Shown piece by piece: positions 5,611 through 11,803 of a stretch of 13,444 nt of DNA. The notes beneath the pieces are model-generated. The model searched no databases. It was given only the letters and a program-made list of their open reading frames with translations, and had not been told where the DNA came from. The DNA comes from Pseudomonadota bacterium (lineage in GTDB: Bacteria > Pseudomonadota > Alphaproteobacteria > Acetobacterales > Acetobacteraceae). Position numbers and translations under genes: made by a program. Positions within the stretch are counted from its first letter, which is position 1. Each line of letters begins with the position of its first letter. The stretch is taken from contig JAFADX010000017.1 in assembly GCA_023424475.1 (NCBI GenBank), positions 1 through 13,444 of the forward strand, in the 5' to 3' direction.

Positions 5611-7002
5611 TTAAAAGTACCCCCAGGTCTTCCCGGAATTCCGCACCTTGTTGACGCACATGCGCTCGCTCCGCAGGTACTCCGGTCGCCCCGGCTTAAC
5701 AACCTCTGCCGCGTAGTCATAGAGACTTCCAGGAGCGGCTTTCTCCAGCTTCAAGATATCATTCACCGCGAGCGAGCTCCTCAGCTCCTCACTGCGGATC
5801 CGGAAGTCGTGCTTGATCGGCCAAGTCATCATGTTGACTTCGATCACACGGCCATTGAACCAGATCTTCACTCCTTTCCGGTCGAACTTCCCAGGCCGCG
5901 AATGATCGGCGGTAAAGAGAGTATCCCACCCCCAGAACGCCGGATCAGCGCTGCGCGCTGCAAGGGGAATGAAAATCTCAGGAGAGCGGCGAGCGGCCCC
6001 CCGCGTAGTCTGCCCGACGCCGGCATCGGTCTGCTGCACCTTCATCACAAAGCTGCTGTAGCGCCCGCTGGCGGTAGTGTTGGCGGGCACGGCTGGCCCC
6101 ACCTTGGTGGCAGCTGCCTGTCGGCCGCGGCTAGGCACCGGCGGCGCCTTCGGAACGGCGACGGCGCCAAAGAGACCGCTGGTGGTCCCACCAGATTGCG
6201 TCGCGTTCGCGCCCTTGCGCGGCGGGTTATCCGCCTCACGAGGCACGTAGCCCTGCTGGACGAGTTGCGTGAGCGTAGCGGCTGTGAGCTCGATGGAGGT
6301 GCCGCTGGCGCTGCGCCACGCACCCATCATCCCTGCGATATCGTCGTGAAAGCGCTTCTCGTCAGTACGTGAGAGATTGAGTTCAACCAGAAGGCCGGCC
6401 TCGTAATTCGTGTAAAGGCCCCCTTCCGTGAGGTTGCCCGATCCGATGATGGCGAGCGCAGAGGTCGCATTCGAGAACAGGTAGGTTTTCGGATGGAAGG
6501 TGTTGCCTGCCTCATTGTGGCAAACATTGACTGTGCCACGACCACCGAGGGCAGTGAGCAGCATCTCGAGACCTTCGACTGAAGTGCCGCCGTGATCCAC
6601 CCCGACGCTCAGGCTGACGGTCGCGCGCCCCGCGAAGTTCGAGAGGGCCGCCGCAATGTGGCGAACGCCCGACGCCTTCACAAAAGCAACTGCGCCCTTC
6701 AGATCCGTCCAGCGGTCGTCGCTCAGATTCCTGTTCAGCACGTCGCCCAGTCGCTCAGTGGCAAGAGGCTGCGTGATGAGGCGGACGGTACCCGGCAGTG
6801 CTGTTGGGGAGGCCTTCAGCAGGGCAGCCTGCCCTTGACCGGAGAGGTAGGCCTCGACTTCACTGCGCATGAAGATCGGACCTTGGGCGAGTTCCGCAAT
6901 CGGACGGGGAAAGCTGGCGTCTCGTGCACGTCTGTTGCTGATGGCCTGAGGCGAGAGCCCGGCCATTTGCGCGATCTCATTGACTCCAACGACGTCTGTC
7001 AT
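5611..7002 (-). CDS. PLD-superfamily restriction endonuclease, BfiI/NgoFVII-like, with N-terminal HTH
   Basis: The gene encodes 463 residues from ATG 7002, chosen because GCGGAGG precedes it by 4 bases. A GTG at 7035 has no such site. Residues 4-53 are an AlpA/MerR-like helix-turn-helix (GVNEIAQMAGLSPQAISNRR). Residues about 75-250 are a phospholipase-D-fold nuclease. His170 and Lys172 sit in FHPKTYLF, Asn190 in IIGSGNLTEGG and Glu201 in NYEAGLL. The offsets (+2, +20, +31) equal those I recall for BfiI His105/Lys107/Asn125/Glu136. One HxK motif per chain implies an active site built by a dimer and cleavage without metal ions. Residues 253-313 are a Gly/Pro/Ala/Thr linker. Residues 314-463, with RRSPEIFIPLA and a Trp-rich stretch, look like the NgoFVII/BfiI B3-like DNA-binding domain. 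It should cut DNA left unmethylated by M1 and M2. Sequence specificity cannot be read from the sequence. Confidence 0.83.
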   Translation of the reverse strand: MTDVVGVNEIAQMAGLSPQAISNRRARDASFPRPIAELAQGPIFMRSEVEAYLSGQGQAALLKASPTALPGTVRLITQPLATERLGDVLNRNLSDDRWTDLKGAVAFVKASGVRHIAAALSNFAGRATVSLSVGVDHGGTSVEGLEMLLTALGGRGTVNVCHNEAGNTFHPKTYLFSNATSALAIIGSGNLTEGGLYTNYEAGLLVELNLSRTDEKRFHDDIAGMMGAWRSASGTSIELTAATLTQLVQQGYVPREADNPPRKGANATQSGGTTSGLFGAVAVPKAPPVPSRGRQAAATKVGPAVPANTTASGRYSSFVMKVQQTDAGVGQTTRGAARRSPEIFIPLAARSADPAFWGWDTLFTADHSRPGKFDRKGVKIWFNGRVIEVNMMTWPIKHDFRIRSEELRSSLAVNDILKLEKAAPGSLYDYAAEVVKPGRPEYLRSERMCVNKVRNSGKTWGYF

Positions 7003-7015
7003 GTGGCCTCCGCTG

Positions 7016-7040
7016 TATTCGTGAAGGGAGGACACGAATA
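7016..7040 (-). promoter_or_regulatory. Candidate operator and -10 element of the nuclease gene
   Basis: TATTCGTG (7016-7023) and CACGAATA (7033-7040) are a perfect 8-bp inverted repeat with a 9-base spacer, 14-38 bases upstream of the nuclease ATG. Read on the minus strand, TATATT at 7042-7037 is a good -10 hexamer and overlaps the upstream half-site. A protein bound here would block transcription. The HTH domain of M1 or of the nuclease itself is the obvious candidate. No clear -35 was found. Confidence 0.5.
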
Positions 7041-7051
7041 TAAGCTACACG

Positions 7052-7092
7052 AACCCAGTTCAGCTAGTGTCGATCAATCGTCTGACTGGGTT
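7052..7092. repeat. Second inverted repeat upstream of the nuclease gene
   Basis: AACCCAGT (7052-7059) and ACTGGGTT (7085-7092) form a perfect 8-bp inverted repeat with a 25-base spacer. It lies in the -20 to -60 area of the nuclease promoter. It may be a regulatory site or a cruciform, or it may be chance. Confidence 0.35.
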
Positions 7093-7214
7093 GGTGACGC
7101 ATGGCGGCCATGCCTCTAAAGCATGAGGAGTTCGCGGCCATGGTTCCTTTCTGGCCCTGGCGTATGCGGGGGGCGGAAGCGCGCGACCTCGCTAGCGCCA
7201 AGCGATGAATCGAG

Positions 7215-7238
7215 GTTGCCAATGCCAGCCCTGGCAAC
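7215..7238. repeat. Inverted repeat in terminase upstream region
   Basis: GTTGCCA (7215-7221) and TGGCAAC (7232-7238) are perfect 7-bp arms with a 10-base spacer, about 104 bases before the terminase small-subunit start. The geometry suits a phage repressor operator. It is a single copy, so support is limited. Confidence 0.3.
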
Positions 7239-7295
7239 GTGATCGGCACAGACAACGCATTGGAATCTCTGTAGAATCGAGCGCGCGCGAATAGG

Positions 7296-7330
7296 CTGCC
7301 GGTTGCCAGCCCGCTGCGCCCACCCGGCAG
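7296..7330 (+). promoter_or_regulatory. Leader hairpin abutting the terminase ribosome site
   Basis: CTGCCGG (7296-7302) pairs with CCGGCAG (7324-7330) around a 21-base loop, and GGAGG of the ribosome binding site begins at 7331. The stem could affect translation of the terminase small subunit. The evidence is only the pairing. Confidence 0.25.
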
Positions 7331-7341
7331 GGAGGCCCGCC

Positions 7342-7830
7342 ATGTCCGATCGCGTCACTTCTGGCCGCGAGCTCGCCCGTCGCCTTGGCATCTCCCACAC
7401 CGCCATCCAGAAGGCCTCCCGCATCGGCCGGATCAGCAGGGAGCCGAACGGTGTCTGGGACGTCGCGCGCGTGCGCCGGGACATGGAGGCCACTGCGCTG
7501 CCGGGCCGCTCGCCCCTCGCCCGGCCCGGGGACGAGACCCCGCTCGGCCGGCTGATGCTCGCGCGGCTGGCACTGAAGGTGGAGGGTCAGCGCCTTGCCC
7601 TCGATCGCGCGAAGGGCAAGCTAATGGACACCAGCACGGCGGATGCGCGCATCGACGCCATCGCCGGCGCCATGCGCGATGCGGTGCTGAACTGGCCCGC
7701 TCGCGTCGCCGGTACCATTGCGGCGGACATCTGCGCCGACCCGCACCTCGTGCAGACGCTGCTGCAGGAACACATGCATGCCCTCCTCGCCGACGTTGCC
7801 GCGCGGCTCGATCCTCCGCCGGCCGCGTAA
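7342..7830 (+). CDS. Phage terminase small subunit, Nu1-like
   Basis: This 162-residue protein starts at ATG 7342, 6 bases after GGGAGG. Residues 5-48 (SGRELARRLGISHTAIQKAS, then a wing GVWDVARVRRDM) form a winged helix-turn-helix like lambda Nu1. The following helical part (LARLALKVEGQRLALDRAKG) and the LNWPARVAGTIAADI segment (119-131) resemble small terminase proteins that recognise phage DNA for packaging and recruit the large subunit. No large subunit follows. The next genes are small and unrelated, so packaging cannot be complete from this locus. High GC and normal codon use match the left prophage segment rather than the restriction-modification island. The alternative is a general phage-element DNA-binding protein of the same fold. 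Confidence 0.72.
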   Translation: MSDRVTSGRELARRLGISHTAIQKASRIGRISREPNGVWDVARVRRDMEATALPGRSPLARPGDETPLGRLMLARLALKVEGQRLALDRAKGKLMDTSTADARIDAIAGAMRDAVLNWPARVAGTIAADICADPHLVQTLLQEHMHALLADVAARLDPPPAA

Positions 7831-7996
7831 TCGGAAGCACCAGCCCGCCGCGGTGGCCGTCCGGGGCCGGGCATGGGGGACATGGGGATCAGCCGCGGGC
7901 GGCGCGATCTATCAGCGCCCCACGCGCTCTATCTGCTTGGCTCGGGCCCGGCACAGCGCGAATGGTCCGTCCGCGATGAGCAGGACGGAGACCATC

Positions 7997-8221
7997 ATGC
8001 GCCGGCGCGAATCCAACCAGCAGCGGAGCCTCGAAGCCTTCATGGCGAAGAAGGCGGAGTTCGACGCCCTGCTCGCTGAATTGCAGCAGGCCAGCGACGA
8101 CCATTTCGGCGCGGATCTCGAGGCGGTGCTCTGGGGCGAGACCGCGTGGCTCGCGTACGCCAAGGCGAAGCTGAAAGACATCGCCGACGCCCACTTCCGC
8201 CGCGGCGAGTACGCCGCGTAG
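7997..8221 (+). CDS. Small helical hypothetical protein, prophage-associated
   Basis: This 74-residue protein starts at ATG 7997 with GGAG 6 bases upstream. An in-frame ATG at 7976 has no ribosome site. The sequence is almost entirely helical and charged (SLEAFMAKKAEFDALLAELQ) and then has DHFGADLEAVLWGETAWLAY. There are no cysteines, membrane segments or catalytic motifs. It lies between the small terminase and the DUF3489 gene on the same strand. I do not recognise the family. Clear codon structure and a good ribosome site argue that it is real. Confidence 0.6.
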   Translation: MRRRESNQQRSLEAFMAKKAEFDALLAELQQASDDHFGADLEAVLWGETAWLAYAKAKLKDIADAHFRRGEYAA

Positions 8222-8282
8222 CGCCGCGCCAGACAGCGCCGCGCCTGCCCCGTGGGTCGGAGCCTGCGGGGCTCGGGGTCGT

Positions 8283-8304
8283 AGCACCCGGCTGGTCGGG
8301 TGCT
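8283..8304 (+). promoter_or_regulatory. Hairpin in the leader of the DUF3489 gene
   Basis: AGCACCCG (8283-8290) and CGGGTGCT (8297-8304) form a perfect 8-bp stem with a 6-base loop. It ends 6 bases before the GGAG ribosome site (8311-8314) of the next gene and 62 bases after the previous stop. It could be a terminator of the upstream gene or a translation-control element. Confidence 0.35.
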
Positions 8305-8320
8305 GGACCAGGAGACCCCG

Positions 8321-9163
8321 ATGACCACCATGCCCAAGCTCAGCGACGCGCAGCGCGTCCTGCTTTCACAGGCGAGCCAGCACGAATCTGGCCTCGCCAC
8401 TCTGCCGAAGATCCCCAGGATCGCCGCCGAGAACCTGATCCGCAGCCTGCTCGGGAGGGAACTGCTCACCGAGGTCCCCGCGCCGCAGGAGCACGCGGCG
8501 ATCGCCTGGCGGCAGGACGAGGACGGGACCGGGTTCGCCCTCCGCATCACCGATGCGGGGCTCCGCGCCATCGGCGTCGAGCCGGAGGAGAACACGGCGG
8601 ACTATCAACTTCCCATCGACGGGCAATCGATCGCGGAGGGCGGCGCGCCCGTCGAGCCTACGAGCGCGCAGGACGAAGCGCCGCAGGATCAGGACGCCCC
8701 AGCGCCCGAGGCCGCCCAGGGCGCGCCTGTGCCGCAGGACGAGGCCACGAGGCCAGCGGTGGAGAGGATGCCCCGCAGCTTGCGCGACGCCGCGCGGCGG
8801 GTGCTGGTCGCCTGGGATGACGAGGCCAATCAGCGCGACGACCTCGCGGATGCCATGGACGCCCTTCGCATATCCATCGCCGGGAAGCCGGCGCGCGGGC
8901 CCGCGCAGCGTCGGCCTCGCCGGGAGGGGACGAAGCTGATGACGGTCCTGGCCCTGCTGAAGCGACCCGAGGGCGCGAACGTCGCCCAGGTCTGCGAGGC
9001 CACCGGTTGGACGAAGGACACGGTGCGCGGCTTCTTCGTCGGCCTGAAGAAGAAGGGCATCAGCGTCGAGGCGGTGGAGAAGGTGCGGTCGGTCGGGCCG
9101 AATCGCGCCGGCGGCCGCGGCTCCTACACTATCTACCGTGTTGCCGAGGCGGGGGAAGCTTAG
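8321..9163 (+). CDS. DUF3489-domain protein
   Basis: This 280-residue protein starts at ATG 8321 with GGAG 6 bases upstream. The N-terminal 85 residues (LSDAQRVLLSQASQHESG, then ENLIRSLLGRELL) look like a helical, winged-helix-type region also seen in DUF3489 proteins. A long acidic Pro/Gln/Ala linker (about 95-145) follows. The C-terminal region has EGTKLMTVLALLKRPEGANV, then CEATGWTKDTVRGFF and GLKKKG, which is the DUF3489 signature and predicts a helix-turn-helix DNA-binding fold. DUF3489 genes are common in alphaproteobacterial mobile elements. The function is unknown, and DNA binding or regulation is inferred from the fold. It is the last gene before the tRNA. Confidence 0.82.
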   Translation: MTTMPKLSDAQRVLLSQASQHESGLATLPKIPRIAAENLIRSLLGRELLTEVPAPQEHAAIAWRQDEDGTGFALRITDAGLRAIGVEPEENTADYQLPIDGQSIAEGGAPVEPTSAQDEAPQDQDAPAPEAAQGAPVPQDEATRPAVERMPRSLRDAARRVLVAWDDEANQRDDLADAMDALRISIAGKPARGPAQRRPRREGTKLMTVLALLKRPEGANVAQVCEATGWTKDTVRGFFVGLKKKGISVEAVEKVRSVGPNRAGGRGSYTIYRVAEAGEA

Positions 9164-9179
9164 GGCCGAAGACCGAAGC

Positions 9180-9201
9180 GCGGGGCGCCTCAGCGCTCCG
9201 C
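9180..9201 (+). terminator. Hairpin after the DUF3489 gene
   Basis: GCGGGGCGC (9180-9188) pairs with GCGCTCCGC (9193-9201) over 9 bp with one G-T pair and a CTCA loop, 17 bases after the DUF3489 stop. There is no T-run, so terminator function is likely but not certain. Confidence 0.4.
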
Positions 9202-9268
9202 TGCATCCCCGGTGTGACCCCGGTCCATTTTGTTCCTGGGCGAGCCTCAGGCTAACCCTTTGAAAAAT

Positions 9269-9345
<77 letters not shown>

Positions 9346-9459
9346 GTCGGGCGCAGCCATAGCCCAGCATGCGCGCTGACGGAAGCCCCACCTCCGCATG
9401 CCACCACCGCCCGGGTCATCCGGCTATCGGCTCGCGCGGCGCCCGGCCACGCTCGGCGC

Positions 9460-9990
9460 ATGACAGCACCGATCATCCGCGACAGCCGAGGCGGGGATGT
9501 CCCGGCCCTTGCCGCCATTTACGGCCACTGGGTCACCCACGGCCTTGCCAGCTTCGAACTCGACCCGCCGGAGGAGATGGAGATGGCCCGCCGCCGCGCC
9601 GCGGTCCTGGCCGGAGGCTATCCGCATATCGTGGCCGAGGCCGGCGGCCGGGTTCTCGGCTACGCCTATGCCTCGGCCTATCGTCCGCGGCCGGCCTACC
9701 GCTTCGCGGTCGAGAATTCGGTCTATGTCGCCCCCGGCGTCACGCGCGGGGGTGTCGGCAGCGCCTTGCTCGCGGCGCTGATCGGCCGCTGTACGGACCA
9801 GGGCTTCCGCCTCATGGTCGCGGTGATCGGCGATTCCGCGAACGCGGCCTCGATCGGCCTGCATGAACGGGCCGGCTTCGCCCGGGCAGGCCTGCTGCCG
9901 GCGGTGGGCTGGAAGCACGGGCGCTGGGTGGACAGCGTGCTGATGACGCGCCCGCTCGGTGCCGGGGCCTCGACTCCGCCGGAAGGCTGA
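9460..9990 (+). CDS. GNAT N-acetyltransferase, phosphinothricin acetyltransferase-like
   Basis: This 176-residue protein starts IIRDSRGGDVPALAAIYGHW, which is the opening typical of phosphinothricin/methionine-sulfoximine acetyltransferases. SFELDPP follows, where family members usually have TFE. The acetyl-CoA loop is VAPGVTRGGVGSALL with R96-G97-G98-V99-G100 and follows a VENSVYV strand. Later it has IGLHERAGF and VGWKHGRWVDSVLMTRPL, both characteristic of this family. It would transfer acetyl from acetyl-CoA to a small amine such as phosphinothricin-like amino acids or methionine analogues. ATG 9460 has no clear ribosome site, but the domain begins immediately. It sits between the tRNA (opposite strand) and the antiporter gene, 32 bases upstream of the latter. 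Exact substrate cannot be read from sequence. Confidence 0.83.
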   Translation: MTAPIIRDSRGGDVPALAAIYGHWVTHGLASFELDPPEEMEMARRRAAVLAGGYPHIVAEAGGRVLGYAYASAYRPRPAYRFAVENSVYVAPGVTRGGVGSALLAALIGRCTDQGFRLMVAVIGDSANAASIGLHERAGFARAGLLPAVGWKHGRWVDSVLMTRPLGAGASTPPEG

Positions 9991-10022
9991 CGGACCCGCC
10001 CGACCGTCTATCATGGCGGGCA

Positions 10023-11735
10023 ATGAACCATGCCGGACCGCTGGTCGCGACGCTCGTCGTCGCGCTGGCCCTTGCCTTCACCTGCGGGCTCGCCGCGCGC
10101 CTTCTCAGGCTGCCGCCGCTGCTTGGCTACATCGCCGCCGGGATCTGGGTCGGCCCGCATACGCCGGGCTTCGTCGCCGACCCCGGGGTCACCTCGGCGA
10201 TGGCCGAGATCGGCGTCGCGCTCCTGCTGTTCGCCGTCGGGCTGCATTTCCGTGCGCGGGACCTCGTCGCGGTCTGGCGCGTGGCCGTGCCCGGTGCGCT
10301 GGCGCAGGTCGCGGCGGGCACGCTGCTCGGCGCCGCAGCGGGGGCGCTCTCCCTTGGTCTCGGCTGGGAGGCGGCGCCGGTCTTCGGCCTGGCCCTCGCC
10401 ATCTCCTCGACCGCCGTCTCGACCCGGGCGCTGGAGGAAAGGGGGCGCCTCGCCGGCCAGGCCGGGCGCATCGCCCTCGGCTGGCTGGTCATGCAGGATC
10501 TCCTGGTGGTCCTTGCCCTGGTGCTGCTGCCGGTGTTCGGCGGGGCGGGCCGGGACGAGGGCCTCGGCCTGCGCCTGGCGGAAGTCGCGGTCGAACTGGC
10601 CGCCTTCGTGGCCGCCATGGCCCTCGGCGGGCGGGTGCTGCTGCCACGGCTGCTGGCGCTGGTCGCGGGAACCGGGTCGCGGGAACTCTTCACCCTTGCC
10701 GTGATCGTCGCCGCGCTCGGAACGGCGTTCGGATCGGCGGCGCTGTTCGGGGTCTCGCCGGCGCTGGGCGCCTTCTTTGCCGGTGTTCTGCTGGGGGAAA
10801 GCCCGCTCGGCCATCAGGCGGCGGCCGAAACGGTGCCGCTGCAGCGCGTCTTCGTCGCCCTGTTCTTCGTCTCGGTGGGCATGCTGGTCGATCCGGCGGC
10901 GATGGTCGCGATGCCCCTCGCATCGCTGGCGACGCTGCTCGCGGTCATGCTCGGCACCGGCGGGGCGATCTTCGGTCTCCTCATCCTGCTGCGCGTGCCG
11001 GTGCCGGCCGCCGCCACGGTGGCGGGCGCGCTGATGCAGATCGGCGAGTTCTCCTTCCTGCTCGGCGCTCTGGCGATCGGGGCCGGCATCCTGCCCGACG
11101 AGGTGCGCGGGCCGATCCTGGTCGCGGCGACGCTGACCATCCTCGCCACGCCGCTGACCCAGGCTGCGGCGGACCGGCTGGCGGTCGCGATCGAGGGCAC
11201 GCGGCGGATGCGGGTCTGGCTCGCGCGCCGCGGCGGCGCGCGCCTGTCCAACCCGCCGCCCGAGGGCCTTGAAGGCCATGCCCTTCTCATAGGGCACGGC
11301 CGGGTCGGGCGCGTGGTCGCCGCCGCGCTGCGGCGGCACGGCCTCGCGCATGTGGTCGTCGAGGCCGATCATCCCGTCGCCGAGGCCCTGCGTGCCGCCG
11401 GTGTCCCCGTCGTCTGGGGCGATGCGACGCGGCCGGAGGTGCTCAAGGCCGCGCGGCCCGACACCGCGCGGCTGATCGTGCTGGCCATGCCCGATGCCGC
11501 GGTGTCCCGGCGGGTGCTCGGCATGGCGCGCGCGCTGAACCCCGCGATCGTCGCCGCCGCCCGCGCGCATGACGAGGAGGAGGCCGCCTTCCTCGAACGC
11601 GAGCAGGGCGTCGGCCTGGTGGTGATGGGCGAGCGCGAGGTCGCGCTGGGTGTCGCCGAGTTCGCCATGGCGCGGCTCGGCGTCGCGCCTGCCGATGTGC
11701 AGCGCACGGTCGAGGACCTGCGCGGCTGGCGCTGA
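10023..11735 (+). CDS. CPA2 potassium/proton antiporter with RCK domain, KefB/YbaL type
   Basis: This 570-residue inner-membrane protein has about 12 hydrophobic segments in residues 1-390, starting with LVATLVVALALAFTCGL and LLGYIAAGIWVGP. ISSTAVSTRALEERG and the MQD motif with Asp159 (LVMQDLLVVLAL) match the ion-coupling region of the CPA2 family. ALGAFFAGVLLGES and FFVSVGMLVDP are also family signatures. The cytoplasmic part from about 418 is a TrkA-N/RCK domain with GHGRVG (424-429), an acidic residue after VVVE (about 444) and GDATRPEVL, which bind NAD(H) or nucleotide and gate transport. The length matches YbaL/KefB (about 560-600). It likely exports K+ in exchange for H+ for pH or electrophile response. 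No separate KefF/KefG ancillary gene adjoins it. ATG 10023 follows GGCGGGC. Assignment to KefB versus YbaL is not settled. Confidence 0.88.
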   Translation: MNHAGPLVATLVVALALAFTCGLAARLLRLPPLLGYIAAGIWVGPHTPGFVADPGVTSAMAEIGVALLLFAVGLHFRARDLVAVWRVAVPGALAQVAAGTLLGAAAGALSLGLGWEAAPVFGLALAISSTAVSTRALEERGRLAGQAGRIALGWLVMQDLLVVLALVLLPVFGGAGRDEGLGLRLAEVAVELAAFVAAMALGGRVLLPRLLALVAGTGSRELFTLAVIVAALGTAFGSAALFGVSPALGAFFAGVLLGESPLGHQAAAETVPLQRVFVALFFVSVGMLVDPAAMVAMPLASLATLLAVMLGTGGAIFGLLILLRVPVPAAATVAGALMQIGEFSFLLGALAIGAGILPDEVRGPILVAATLTILATPLTQAAADRLAVAIEGTRRMRVWLARRGGARLSNPPPEGLEGHALLIGHGRVGRVVAAALRRHGLAHVVVEADHPVAEALRAAGVPVVWGDATRPEVLKAARPDTARLIVLAMPDAAVSRRVLGMARALNPAIVAAARAHDEEEAAFLEREQGVGLVVMGEREVALGVAEFAMARLGVAPADVQRTVEDLRGWR

Positions 11736-11737
11736 TC

Positions 11738-11759
11738 CGGCCGCCTTTCGTCGCGGCCG
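11738..11759 (+). terminator. Hairpin directly after the antiporter stop
   Basis: CGGCCGC (11738-11744) pairs with GCGGCCG (11753-11759) with an 8-base loop, 3 bases after the antiporter stop. There is no T-run. It is a candidate terminator or mRNA-stabilising stem before the ketopantoate-reductase-family gene. Confidence 0.35.
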
Positions 11760-11803
11760 CCGGGCGCCTAGGGTCGGCGGCCGAAGACCTGGGGAGGAAC
11801 CCG

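Larger units (their letters stand above)
7003..7341. other. Intergenic region between nuclease and terminase small subunit
   Basis: These 339 bases separate two divergently oriented genes. Beyond the operator and the 7052-7092 repeat, there is a 35-codon frame at 7101-7208 (contains EEFAAMVPFWPWRMRGAEAR) that begins right after an in-frame stop and has only a weak ribosome site. It could be a tiny gene or a phage gene fragment, and I cannot name it. There is also an inverted repeat at 7215-7238 and a leader hairpin next to the terminase ribosome site. No RNA gene is visible. Confidence 0.45.

Noticed and set aside
7033..7035. GTG start 33 bases upstream for the nuclease
   Set aside because: It has no Shine-Dalgarno and lies inside the inverted repeat, whereas ATG 7002 has GCGGAGG just upstream.
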